Part shown: positions 8,738-16,761 of the stretch, piece after piece
Numbering within the stretch: position 1 is the stretch's first letter
Layout: each line of letters starts with the position of its first letter
NCBI GenBank assembly: GCA_964396895.1
Contig: CAYNGJ010000020.1
Span: 1-64,000, forward strand
DNA from: UBA2334 sp964396895
GTDB lineage: Bacteria; Pseudomonadota; Gammaproteobacteria; Burkholderiales; Burkholderiaceae_C
DNA: 64,000 nucleotides
Reading direction: 5' to 3'
Notes under the pieces: generated by a model
Told to the model about the DNA's origin: nothing
What the model saw: only the letters and a program-made list of their open reading frames with translations
Database searches by the model: none
Position numbers and translations under genes: made by a program

Positions 8738-9574
8738 ATGGAAACAATGCTTCATTCCCCTGGTGTGAAAGAGAGCGGCGCGCCCCATGGGACCGGTGCC
8801 GCCGTTCACGTTGAGCGCCGAGGCGCTGTTGGCTGGATCGTGCTCAATCGCCCGGACCAGATCAATGCGATCAACGATGACATCCGGCGTGGGGTTCCCG
8901 CTGCACTGGCGGAGCTGGACAGTGATCCCGCTGTCCGCGTGATTGTGATCTGCGGGGCGGGCGCGCGTGGTTTTTGTGCCGGGGCCGACATCAAGGAGCG
9001 CAGGGGGTCGGAGTCGTCGGTTCAGGTGCGGCGGCGCATGCAAAAGTCGCGCTGGATTGAAGCGCTGGACCGCACGGAAAAACCCGTCATCGCGGCTGTT
9101 CACGGCTATTGCATGGGTGGTGGAATGGAGCTGGCCTTGGCGTGCGACCTGCGATTTGCGGCACCCGATGCCGTTTTCGCATTGCCTGAAACCGGGCTTG
9201 GACTGATTCCTGGCGGCGGTGGCACGCAACGTCTGGGTCTGATTGTCGGGCCTGGGCGTGCCCTGGATCTGTTGCTCACGGGGGACCGCATCGACGCCCA
9301 ACGGGCACTGTCCGTGGGCTTGGTCACTCGGGTGGCCGACAGCGTCGAATCGCTTCAGGAGCAGGTCACGGCCTTGGCCGAGCGCATCGCCCTGAAGCCG
9401 CCCACCGCGACGTTGTTCGTCAAGCAAGCGGCCAGGGCGGCAACGCAGTTGGACTTGAAGAGTGGTTTGAATCTGGAATTGGATCTTTTCGCCATGCTGG
9501 TCCCCATGCACGATGTCCAAGAGGCCGCGCTGGCGTTTCGGGAAAAGCGAGCGCCCCGTTTCACGGGTGAATGA
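8738..9574 (+). CDS. Enoyl-CoA hydratase/isomerase family protein
   Basis: A 278-residue crotonase-fold enzyme. The oxyanion-hole segment FCAGADIKE, the MGGGMELALACDL segment with the first catalytic Glu, and LPETGLGLIPGGGGTQRL with the second Glu are all present. True hydration of a 2-enoyl-CoA is therefore plausible rather than only isomerisation. The ATG at 8738 follows the VOC gene by 7 bases; an upstream in-frame TTG would run inside that gene. It is expected to hydrate an unsaturated acyl-CoA in the pathway encoded here. The precise substrate is unknown. Confidence 0.85.
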   Translation: METMLHSPGVKESGAPHGTGAAVHVERRGAVGWIVLNRPDQINAINDDIRRGVPAALAELDSDPAVRVIVICGAGARGFCAGADIKERRGSESSVQVRRRMQKSRWIEALDRTEKPVIAAVHGYCMGGGMELALACDLRFAAPDAVFALPETGLGLIPGGGGTQRLGLIVGPGRALDLLLTGDRIDAQRALSVGLVTRVADSVESLQEQVTALAERIALKPPTATLFVKQAARAATQLDLKSGLNLELDLFAMLVPMHDVQEAALAFREKRAPRFTGE

Positions 9575-9605
9575 CCGTGTACTTTCCCTATTTTCTGGAG
9601 AAACC

Positions 9606-10436
9606 ATGAGTGAACGCAAACTGGATGGCAAAGTGGCCATCGTGACCGGAGCGGGCGCGGGTCTCGGCGCTGAATGTGCTCGTTCCCTGGCGTCGCACGG
9701 TGCCCGTGTCGCTGTGGTGGACATCCATCTGGAGGGTGCTCAGTCCGTGGCCGCAGAGATCGAGGCGTCGGGAGGTCAAGCACTGCCGCTGCGCACCGAC
9801 TTGACGTCTGAATCGGAGGTCGCTGCCATGGTGGCCGCCGTGATGGCGGCGTATGGCCACATTGATGTGTTGCACAACAACGCAGCCGCTTTGGACCCTG
9901 CGCAGCGTGCGGGTGATCGGGACGTGTGCAACGTGGACATTGCCGCCTGGGACAGAGCCATGAACGTCAATGCGCGCGGTGCCATGCTGTGCTGCAAACA
10001 CACCATTCCACACATGCTTCAGGCGGGTGGTGGGTCTATTATTTTCGCCACCTCGGGGTTTGGCTTGCTGGGCGATGTCACGTTGACCGCCTACGCCGCT
10101 TCCAAGGCGGCGCTGATGGCGCTGGCGCGATCGGTGGCAGCGCAGTACGGCAAAGAGGGCATTCGGTCCAACGCCATCATGATTGGGTTTGTGCTGAACG
10201 AGCACGCGCAAAAAGGTGTTCCCGACGAAATCAAGCAAATCTTGCTGGACCAACACCTGACACCTCAGTTGGGCTCGCCCCGGCAAATTGCCGATGTGGT
10301 GAGTTTTCTGGCCAGCGACGAGTCTTCGTTCATCACCGGTGCGGTCATTCCGGTGGACGGTGGCTTTACCAGCCATTCTCCGTCCATGGTGCCCTTGCGT
10401 GAGTTCTTTGCTCGCATGGGCTCCAACAAACTCTGA
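9606..10436 (+). CDS. SDR family oxidoreductase
   Basis: A 276-residue classical short-chain dehydrogenase. The nucleotide motif TGAGAGLG, the NNAA motif (LHNNAAAL) and the active-site YAASK are present. Asp of VVDIH after the second strand suggests NAD rather than NADP. The ATG at 9606 has a good ribosome-binding site (TGGAGAAACC). Placed directly after an enoyl-CoA hydratase, it is a good candidate for the 3-hydroxyacyl-CoA or ring-hydroxyl dehydrogenation that would follow hydration. This pairing is inference. Confidence 0.85.
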   Translation: MSERKLDGKVAIVTGAGAGLGAECARSLASHGARVAVVDIHLEGAQSVAAEIEASGGQALPLRTDLTSESEVAAMVAAVMAAYGHIDVLHNNAAALDPAQRAGDRDVCNVDIAAWDRAMNVNARGAMLCCKHTIPHMLQAGGGSIIFATSGFGLLGDVTLTAYAASKAALMALARSVAAQYGKEGIRSNAIMIGFVLNEHAQKGVPDEIKQILLDQHLTPQLGSPRQIADVVSFLASDESSFITGAVIPVDGGFTSHSPSMVPLREFFARMGSNKL

Positions 10437-10459
10437 TTGGTACAAGGAAGCTCTTCATC

Positions 10460-10972
10460 ATGTCTCTGTCGATGTACGCGGCCAGCGCCGAAGTGTATGT
10501 GCGCATGTTGCGCAACCTGTTGACCTGGCTGGACAAGGCCCAAGCGCATGCCCAAAACAGGGGGTTTGACAGTGGCGTGTTCCTGAGCACCAAGTTGTCG
10601 CCCGATATGCTGGCCTTCTCCAAGCAGGTGGTGATCGCGAGTGAGGTAGCGCGCTTGGCCATTGCTCGACTGGGCTTGCTGGAGCTGCCGCCGCCGCAAG
10701 GCTCGGAAGACAGCTTTGACGGGTTGCGCGCCCGTGTTCAAGACGCCATTGATTTTGTCGAGGGTGTTTTGCCGGAACAATTGCTTGGAAGCGATGAGCG
10801 CGCGGTGGTGCTGCCGCAGCGTCGCGGCGAACCACTGCACTTTACGGGCCAGACGTTTCTACAGCAATGGTCATTGCCAAACTTCTTCTTCCATGTGACG
10901 ACGGCCTATGCTCTGTTGCGGCAGGCCGGTGTGGAGTTGGGTAAGGCCGACTATCTGGGCCAATTCATTTAA
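10460..10972 (+). CDS. DUF1993 family protein
   Basis: A 170-residue protein of the DUF1993 family, which is predicted to form a DinB-like four-helix bundle. It starts with MSLSMYAASAEVYVRMLRNL and has a WSLPNFFFHVTTAYALLRQ segment near the C-terminus, both typical of the family. No reaction is known for the family. It is the last plus-strand gene of the run that begins with DUF1302, and a strong terminator follows about 110 bases later. Confidence 0.8.
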   Translation: MSLSMYAASAEVYVRMLRNLLTWLDKAQAHAQNRGFDSGVFLSTKLSPDMLAFSKQVVIASEVARLAIARLGLLELPPPQGSEDSFDGLRARVQDAIDFVEGVLPEQLLGSDERAVVLPQRRGEPLHFTGQTFLQQWSLPNFFFHVTTAYALLRQAGVELGKADYLGQFI

Positions 10973-11085
10973 CAGGGACCATTTGTTCATCATTCATGGT
11001 CCTGATCCAGGTTCTCCAAGGTGGCAAATGTCGGGAATTTTCCGGTAGTTGACACGGTGCCCCGTTGAGACCGGGGCTCTTATTG

Positions 11086-11122
11086 CCCTGACAAACACGA
11101 AAGGTTTGTCAGGGTTTTTTTT
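11086..11122 (+). terminator. Rho-independent terminator
   Basis: A perfect 10-base stem (CCCTGACAAA pairing with TTTGTCAGGG) with a 9-base loop is followed by eight T residues. It ends the plus-strand operon after the DUF1993 gene. A second GC-rich hairpin without a T tract (GCCCCG at 11059-11064 with CGGGGC at 11072-11077) lies just upstream. Confidence 0.9.
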
Positions 11123-11144
11123 CAGATGACCTGTTTGGGGGGCG

Positions 11145-12383
11145 TCAAACCGCCTCGCGCGTTGAAGCTTCAAATGCCTTGAGGTCAAAGCCATGGGTTG
11201 AGGCTTGCTCGGCGCTGAGCGGGGTGCGGCGGGCGATCAGTTTGCGCGACGCCATGTGGTCGGCGGGTCTGTTGCAGGACTCCACCGCCACCAACCGGCC
11301 GGATTTGAAACACAGCACACTGAGTTGGCGCTGCTCAGGAGAGCCCAGCACGACGGTTGCATCGTGGCCCTCCGAGAGACCGGCAATTTGCAGCTTGAGC
11401 TCTCCCTGGTCGGTCCAGAACCACGGCAGCGCGGCGTAGCTGCTGGGCTTTCCCACCAACCGTGCCGCCACAGCTTTGGCCTGATCGACCGCATTCTGGA
11501 CCGATTCCAACCGTATGGGTTGGGGCAACCAAGGGTTGGGGAAGCTGGCCACGTCGCCAATGGCGGACACCGCAGGATCGCTGGACAGCAACTGGTCATC
11601 GACGGTGATGCCGTTGTGGACCGCCAACCCGGCGTCGCGGGCCAACTCGGCATTGGGCAGCACCCCGATGCCGTAAACCACCAAGTCAGCGGGAAACAGG
11701 TCGCCGTTGGTCAACTGCACACCGGTGACTTTGCCATCGACACTCTGTATGGCCGAAAGGCTTTGTCCGTAGTGAATGCGGACGCCCCAGCTGGCGTGGG
11801 CCTGATCAAACACCTGGGACATGGTGGTAGACACCGCCCTGGCCATGGGACGGGATCCCAGTTCGAGCACATTCACCGACATGCCACGGACCGCAGCGAC
11901 GGCGGCAAACTCCAGGCCGATGAATCCGGCCCCGATCACGACGACGTGCTTGGCCTGAGCCAGCCGCTCTGACAGCCCGTCCGCATCGGCCAGGCTGCGC
12001 AAACCAAATACGCCATCGAGCTCAATGCCAGGGACTGCAGGGACCCGGTTGCGCGCCCCCGTGGCCAGCACCAGATGGTCGTAGGGGAGTGTGTCGTGGT
12101 TGCTGAGGACCACAGACCGGTGCTCGCGGTCAATACGGGCGACGCTGGCTTGAATGCGTGTGATGCGGTGTTCGTCAAAATACGCTGGCGGGCGAAACCG
12201 CAGCGCGGCCACGCCCACCTTCCCCAGCAGATAGGCTTTGGACAGTGGTGGGCGTTGGTAGGGAACGCCGGGCTCGTCCCCGACGAGCGTGATCGCGCCG
12301 TCAAAGCCTTCTTGCCGCAGTGAGGCGGCAACCTGGTAACCGGCTTGACCGGCCCCGACAACGACGATGGTTTGGATGGACAT
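11145..12383 (-). CDS. FAD-dependent NAD(P)H:ferredoxin reductase-type oxidoreductase
   Basis: A 412-residue flavoprotein of the putidaredoxin/rhodocoxin reductase group. An FAD-binding VVVGAGQAGYQVAASL lies at the N-terminus. An NAD(P)-binding VVIGAGFIGLEFAA follows near residue 147. A second FAD motif (SAIGDVASF) lies near residue 265. Such proteins pass electrons from NADH to a ferredoxin that serves a Rieske oxygenase or P450. No ferredoxin or oxygenase gene is present in the window, so the partner must lie elsewhere. It follows the MFS gene by 6 bases in one unit. Confidence 0.85.
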   Translation of the reverse strand: MSIQTIVVVGAGQAGYQVAASLRQEGFDGAITLVGDEPGVPYQRPPLSKAYLLGKVGVAALRFRPPAYFDEHRITRIQASVARIDREHRSVVLSNHDTLPYDHLVLATGARNRVPAVPGIELDGVFGLRSLADADGLSERLAQAKHVVVIGAGFIGLEFAAVAAVRGMSVNVLELGSRPMARAVSTTMSQVFDQAHASWGVRIHYGQSLSAIQSVDGKVTGVQLTNGDLFPADLVVYGIGVLPNAELARDAGLAVHNGITVDDQLLSSDPAVSAIGDVASFPNPWLPQPIRLESVQNAVDQAKAVAARLVGKPSSYAALPWFWTDQGELKLQIAGLSEGHDATVVLGSPEQRQLSVLCFKSGRLVAVESCNRPADHMASRKLIARRTPLSAEQASTHGFDLKAFEASTREAV

Positions 12384-12389
12384 AAGGAT

Positions 12390-13694
12390 TCAACCTGCAT
12401 GGGAGGGGTGGGAAGACGGGACTTTGGCAAAGTGGGGGTAGCGACCCAGCGCCAGCAACGCCAGAGCGCCAGTGAGGAACAGCGGGCCGCAGACCATCAG
12501 CGTGGCCTGGTAGGTGCCGGTGCTGCGGTAAAGCTGTCCGAACAGCCAGGGCGCCAGGGTGGAGGCCAGGGTGATCAGGCCGAGGTGAATGCCGAACAAG
12601 CGGCCGTAGTCGCGCATGCCAAAGTACCGTGAGACGAGGAAGGCAGCCAGGTCGAACTCGGCACCTGCGCCAATGCCCACCAGCATGACCCCTGCAACCA
12701 GCCAAGCGGTGTCGCTGCCCTCAGCGACACCCAGCAACAAACACCCCAAGGCCGGCAAACTCAAGGCTACCGCCGCCACCCCGGGCGCCCAAAGCCGGTC
12801 TACCAGGTAGCCCACAACGACCCGACCGAGAATCAGGGACAGCCCGAAGCTGCCGAAAATACGGGCGGCATCTGCCGCATCCAAACCCTTGTCGCGCAGC
12901 AGCGGGACGCCGTTGGTGACCAGTGTCACGACACAGGCCACGATCACCGACAAGGCCAGATTCAGCAGCCAAAAGCGCGGGTTGCGCACGCCTTCGCGCA
13001 ATGTGAGTCCGGGAGCGAGCCGGATCGCAGGGCGCTGCTGGCTGAGCTGGGGCGCCGCTGGCGAAACCGGTTCCTTCATCCAGGCCAGCACCAGTGGCAG
13101 AACCAGCGCCACCGGCAGTGCCGCCAGCAGCCAGAAGGCCGCTTGCCAGCTCCATTGAGCGACCGCGTGGCTCACCGCAGAAGGGATCAGCATGGCGGCC
13201 AGACCGGTGCCGGACAGGACCAGCGCCAGGGCCAGACCTCGGTTGTGTTCAAACCAGAGATTCACCAGGTGGGTCCAGGTAACGTGCATGGTGCCCATGC
13301 TGGCGATGGACATCAGGAAAAAGCTCAGGTAAAGCGTGGTGATGGACGGACCCATGCGCGTCATCGCGATGAAGGTCAGCGACAGCGCACACAGCGAGAT
13401 GACCGTGACGCACTTCATGCCGAATTTCAAATTGAGCCACCCGACGATTTGCGAGGCCACCACCGACCCCAGGAACATGAAACTCACGGCCGCCTGGAGA
13501 TCGGAGCGGCTCCAGTCGAACACCTGTTGCAGGGGACCCATCATCGCGCCATAGGCGTAGAGCATGGAAGAGTTCGAATTGATCGCCAGCCCCAAAGTGG
13601 CCAGGAGCACGATGCGCCAGGCCCGCTTGAATTCGGTCAGATCGATGCCCAGTCCGTGGGGGGTGTGCTCATCTCCGGGGGAGTGGGTGGTCAT
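12390..13694 (-). CDS. MFS transporter, monocarboxylate/oxalate-formate type
   Basis: A 434-residue permease with about twelve hydrophobic segments and a central cytoplasmic loop near residues 195-225. The overall pattern resembles the monocarboxylate porter and oxalate:formate antiporter groups of the major facilitator superfamily. Located among catabolic genes, it probably imports an organic acid used by the pathway. The substrate is not determinable from sequence alone. It is co-directional with the ferredoxin reductase and lies 64 bases downstream of the thiolase-like gene. Confidence 0.8.
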   Translation of the reverse strand: MTTHSPGDEHTPHGLGIDLTEFKRAWRIVLLATLGLAINSNSSMLYAYGAMMGPLQQVFDWSRSDLQAAVSFMFLGSVVASQIVGWLNLKFGMKCVTVISLCALSLTFIAMTRMGPSITTLYLSFFLMSIASMGTMHVTWTHLVNLWFEHNRGLALALVLSGTGLAAMLIPSAVSHAVAQWSWQAAFWLLAALPVALVLPLVLAWMKEPVSPAAPQLSQQRPAIRLAPGLTLREGVRNPRFWLLNLALSVIVACVVTLVTNGVPLLRDKGLDAADAARIFGSFGLSLILGRVVVGYLVDRLWAPGVAAVALSLPALGCLLLGVAEGSDTAWLVAGVMLVGIGAGAEFDLAAFLVSRYFGMRDYGRLFGIHLGLITLASTLAPWLFGQLYRSTGTYQATLMVCGPLFLTGALALLALGRYPHFAKVPSSHPSHAG

Positions 13695-13758
13695 TCCGTG
13701 TTACCGCAATAGGGAGAGTTGGCGTGGATGGACAGGGAGGCGGATGGGCGATTTCGCA

Positions 13759-14952
13759 TCAATCGCGCACCAGCAACAAAGAGCCGGCAAGTGGTCCGCC
13801 GCCTGCGGCCGCAATGGCCACCTGGTGAGGGGCTGTCTGTCGCAGGCCTGCCCGGCCCCAGAGCTGGGTGCAGGCTTCGTGCACATAGCCCAGCCCATGC
13901 GTGCGCCCGCCTGAGAGTTGCCCCCCGTTGGTGTTGATGGGAAGTGCGCCATCACGGGCAATGCGGGCACCGCCTTCAACGAAGGCACCGCTTTCCCCGA
14001 CAGGGCATAGCCCCAAGGCTTCTAGCCACAGCAAGGTGAGGATGGAGAAGCCGTCGTACAACTGAGCGCTGCCGACGTCGGCGGGCTTGAGGTCGGTTCG
14101 TTGCCACATCATCCGCGCGGCATCGATGCTGGCGCCTCCTGTCAGAGAAATCTGATCCCAGGACCAAGGTTGGTGCAGCGCCGATCCGATGGCTTCGATC
14201 CGGATGGGCGCGTTGGGGCCATTCCGTGCAGCGTCCATGCGAGAGAGCACGACTGCCGTGGCACCGTCGCAATGCACATCGCAATCGAACATGCGCAAGG
14301 GCGTTGAAATCATGCGCGACGTCATGTAGTCGTCCATGGTCATGGGCGTGCGGTAAACGGCCTTGGGGTTGACCACCGCATTGGCGCGGCAGGTCAGTGC
14401 AATCTGCGCCAGTTGTTCCGGGGTGGTCCCGTAGGCATGGAAATGCTTTTGTGCGTACATCGCCATCAAATTGATGGCCGAGTGCACTTCGTACGGGGTG
14501 TACCACTGCCAGAAGAAGCTGCTGTCGCGACCCGTTGTTTTGTTGCTCAGGGCGTTGGCATGCTTGTCGACCCGGCGGGCACTTGCTTCCGTGATGGTGC
14601 GAAATACCAGCACGTGGCGACACAGGCCTGCAGCGATGGCCATCGCGCCATTGATCACGCCCGCCAATGGCCCGGGACCTTCATAGCCACCGCCGTACCA
14701 GTTGACCTTGAGGCCCATGGTGCCGATCAGTGCGTTGGGACCTACCGGCGAAAAGCTGTTGCCGTTGTTGTTGTCGCCCGGCCAGCACGACACGCCGTCG
14801 ATGTCGGCCCGGGTAAGGCCGGCGTCGGCAATGGCTTCAAGACAGGCGTCCAGGGTCAAGCGCATGGCCGATTGGTTGGAGGGGCGCGCCACCTCGGACT
14901 GGCCCACGCCGGCGATCGCCACGTTTTTTTCGCACAAGTGGTCAAACATCAT
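13759..14952 (-). CDS. Thiolase-like lipid-transfer/aldolase protein (Ltp2-like)
   Basis: A 397-residue thiolase-fold protein (SCP-x/lipid-transfer type). Ordinary thiolases carry a nucleophilic Cys in a CASG-type motif near residue 90. Here the equivalent region reads YEGPGPLAGVINGAMAIAAG and has no such Cys. A Tyr-containing QLYDGFSILTL and a His-containing GGRTHGLGYVHEA remain near the C-terminus. Ltp2-type proteins lack the Cys, pair with a DUF35 protein, and catalyse retro-aldol release of a short acyl-CoA from steroid side chains. The gene overlaps the DUF35 gene by ATGA, which supports the same pairing. A steroid-like substrate is inference. A second ATG three bases in is possible. Confidence 0.75.
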   Translation of the reverse strand: MMFDHLCEKNVAIAGVGQSEVARPSNQSAMRLTLDACLEAIADAGLTRADIDGVSCWPGDNNNGNSFSPVGPNALIGTMGLKVNWYGGGYEGPGPLAGVINGAMAIAAGLCRHVLVFRTITEASARRVDKHANALSNKTTGRDSSFFWQWYTPYEVHSAINLMAMYAQKHFHAYGTTPEQLAQIALTCRANAVVNPKAVYRTPMTMDDYMTSRMISTPLRMFDCDVHCDGATAVVLSRMDAARNGPNAPIRIEAIGSALHQPWSWDQISLTGGASIDAARMMWQRTDLKPADVGSAQLYDGFSILTLLWLEALGLCPVGESGAFVEGGARIARDGALPINTNGGQLSGGRTHGLGYVHEACTQLWGRAGLRQTAPHQVAIAAAGGGPLAGSLLLVRD

Positions 14953-15347
14953 TCGGCTTTCTGGAACAGAGGGAGCCAGACGTCTTCGTGCTGCTCAAAT
15001 AAAACTTCAACCGGCATGTCGATCTGCACTTGGTCGGGCGGCATGCCCACGACATTGCTGAGCAGGCGCAAACCCGGTTGATCATCGAGCTCGATGATGG
15101 CCACGACATACGGCTCGGACAACTCGGGTTTCCACGCCTGGTGATTCACGGTGTAGGTCGCGACCCGGCCATGACCACACACGGCGTGCGCCGCCACGTC
15201 CAGCGACCCGCAGGAGGCGCAAATCGGCGCGGGTGGGTGAAAGAAGCGGCTGCAGGTGGCGCAGCGATGAATCATCAGCCGACCCGACTTGCCACCCTGC
15301 CAGAAGGTCGATGAGTCGCTGGTGATCTGTGGCAGTTTTCGTGGCAT
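14949..15347 (-). CDS. DUF35 (Zn-ribbon and OB-fold) acyl-CoA-binding protein
   Basis: A 132-residue DUF35 protein. The rubredoxin-like Zn ribbon has two CxxC pairs (CATCSRFFHPPAPICASC), followed by an OB-fold. DUF35 proteins such as ChsH2 bind acyl-CoA and form obligate complexes with thiolase-like partners. The stop codon overlaps the start of the Ltp2-like gene (ATGA), implying coupled, stoichiometric translation. The ATG at 15347 is chosen; a TTG at 15371 would add eight residues, and neither start has a clear ribosome-binding site. Confidence 0.8.
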   Translation of the reverse strand: MPRKLPQITSDSSTFWQGGKSGRLMIHRCATCSRFFHPPAPICASCGSLDVAAHAVCGHGRVATYTVNHQAWKPELSEPYVVAIIELDDQPGLRLLSNVVGMPPDQVQIDMPVEVLFEQHEDVWLPLFQKAE

Positions 15348-15396
15348 GGACAGTGGATGTGTTGCAGACAATGAGCGCGATCAGGGTCGGAACGAA

Positions 15397-15446
15397 TTGA
15401 CGGCGACCTTGCTAATGAGTTTAATGATTGAACAAATTGAGTCAAT
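15397..15446 (+). promoter_or_regulatory. Candidate sigma-70 promoter and operator-like repeats
   Basis: TTGACG at 15397-15402 and TTTAAT at 15420-15425 are spaced 17 bases apart, each matching the sigma-70 consensus at five of six positions. Just downstream, ATTGA and TCAAT elements recur around TTGAGTCAA (about 15427-15446), forming short inverted repeats. The stretch lies between the divergent DUF35 and SDR genes, about 60 bases before the SDR start. I infer a regulated promoter for the SDR, hemerythrin and hydrolase genes. Confidence 0.45.
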
Positions 15447-15483
15447 ATGTCCAACTACTGGTTTACACCAACCACACCTACTT

Positions 15484-16179
15484 ATGAGAGAACATTCATT
15501 GGCTGAGCGCCGCATTGTTGTAACCGGCGGTCTGGGCGCACTGGGCCGAGCCGTCGGGGCCGTACTCGTGGAACACGGTGCCCGGGTTGTGTTGTTGGAC
15601 CGTGCGCCATCCCAGGACGTGGCGGGAATGGTCGCCGTCATCGGGGGCGTGGACCTGACCGACCCGGTTGCCACGCATCTGGCCTTTGAACAAGCCAACG
15701 AACGGTTGCAAGGCCTGGACGGGTTGGTGAACGTGGCCGGAGGCTTTCGCTGGGAAACGCTGGAGGAGGGGAGTTTGGACGCCTGGGATGCGCTGTACGC
15801 CATGAACCTGCGCAGCACGGTGGTGGCGTGTCGCGAGGCGGTTCCGCGCCTGTTGAATGTGGGGGGGGCCAGCATTGTTAATGTGGGCGCTTTGGCCGCC
15901 CAGAAGGCGGGCATGGGCATGGGTGCCTATGCAGCCTCCAAGGCGGGCGTTGCCCGACTGACCGAGGCATTGGCCGAAGAGCTGAAGGATCGAGATGTGC
16001 GCGTGAATGCGGTGCTGCCCAGCATTCTCGACACCCCCGCCAACCGTGCAGACATGCCCGATTCCGACGCTACGCGTTGGGTCGCTCCACGCGCCCTGGC
16101 CGCCGTGATTGCTTTTTTGTTGTCGACCGACGCCAGTGCCGTGACCGGCGCCTGTGTTCCGGTGGCCGGTCGCGTGTGA
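15484..16179 (+). CDS. SDR family oxidoreductase
   Basis: A 231-residue short-chain dehydrogenase with the nucleotide-binding TGGLGALG, an NVAGG motif in place of NNAG, a Ser in the active-site strand (SIVNVGALAA) and the YAASK catalytic pair. The ATG at 15484 gives a standard-length N-terminus; the frame extends upstream without any homology. It is divergent from the DUF35/thiolase pair. It probably oxidises or reduces a hydroxyl group on a pathway intermediate. Confidence 0.85.
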   Translation: MREHSLAERRIVVTGGLGALGRAVGAVLVEHGARVVLLDRAPSQDVAGMVAVIGGVDLTDPVATHLAFEQANERLQGLDGLVNVAGGFRWETLEEGSLDAWDALYAMNLRSTVVACREAVPRLLNVGGASIVNVGALAAQKAGMGMGAYAASKAGVARLTEALAEELKDRDVRVNAVLPSILDTPANRADMPDSDATRWVAPRALAAVIAFLLSTDASAVTGACVPVAGRV

Positions 16180-16196
16180 CCGTGGAGTCCCCGAAC

Positions 16197-16697
16197 ATGA
16201 TTGCAGGTGCCCCGCGTCCGGAGGTCGCACCTGGAACCTCCGCCATGACCTGGTCCGATCGCTACCTGCTCGGACATGGCGGCATGGACGACACCCACCG
16301 GGAATTTGTAGAGCGCGTGTGCGCTTTGCAAATGGCCGCAGATGTGGACGTGGTTGCGTGCCTGGCCGCCTTTGAAGTGCACGCTGTCGAGCACTTCGAC
16401 CAAGAGTGGCGGTGGATGGAAAGCACAGCGTTTCCCGCTGCCCAGTGTCATGCCGATGAGCACACCGCCGTTCTCAACTCGGTGCGTGAAGTGCAGGAAA
16501 TTCTGCGCCAAGGTGGCGCGGTGCAGGTGGCTCGAGACCTGGCCCAAGCATTGGTCGATTGGTTTCCTGGTCACGCCGACTACATGGATGCGTCCTTGTC
16601 CCAATGGCTGATCAAGCGCAGCCATGGGGGGGTTCCTGTGGTGCTGCGCCGTCGGTTGGACCCCGGTGAGGCACACGTGCCCCATCAAGTCGGTTGA
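16197..16697 (+). CDS. Bacteriohemerythrin-like protein
   Basis: A 166-residue hemerythrin-domain protein. All parts of the di-iron ligand pattern are present: His in DDTHREF, HFDQE, HADEH, and HADYMD at the end. Bacterial hemerythrins bind O2 reversibly and serve as oxygen carriers or sensors. It follows the SDR by 17 bases and precedes the fumarylacetoacetase-type gene, so it may supply O2 to oxygenase steps of this pathway. The ATG at 16197 is chosen; GTG at 16182 is an alternative. Confidence 0.8.
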   Translation: MIAGAPRPEVAPGTSAMTWSDRYLLGHGGMDDTHREFVERVCALQMAADVDVVACLAAFEVHAVEHFDQEWRWMESTAFPAAQCHADEHTAVLNSVREVQEILRQGGAVQVARDLAQALVDWFPGHADYMDASLSQWLIKRSHGGVPVVLRRRLDPGEAHVPHQVG

Positions 16698-16713
16698 TCC
16701 GCCTTTCTTTACC

Positions 16714-16733
16714 CGGAGGCCTTGTCGCCTCCG
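16714..16733 (+). other. GC-rich hairpin before the hydrolase gene
   Basis: CGGAGGC and GCCTCCG form a perfect 7-base stem with a 6-base loop, 28 bases before the hydrolase start. There is no T run, so it is not a standard terminator. It may protect or process the mRNA; its function is unknown. Confidence 0.4.
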
Positions 16734-16761
16734 CATTTCAATTCTCAACGAAAGACTCGCT

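Noticed and set aside
11145..13694. A complete ferredoxin-dependent oxygenase system
   Set aside because: Only the reductase is present; no ferredoxin, Rieske or P450 gene can be found in the window.
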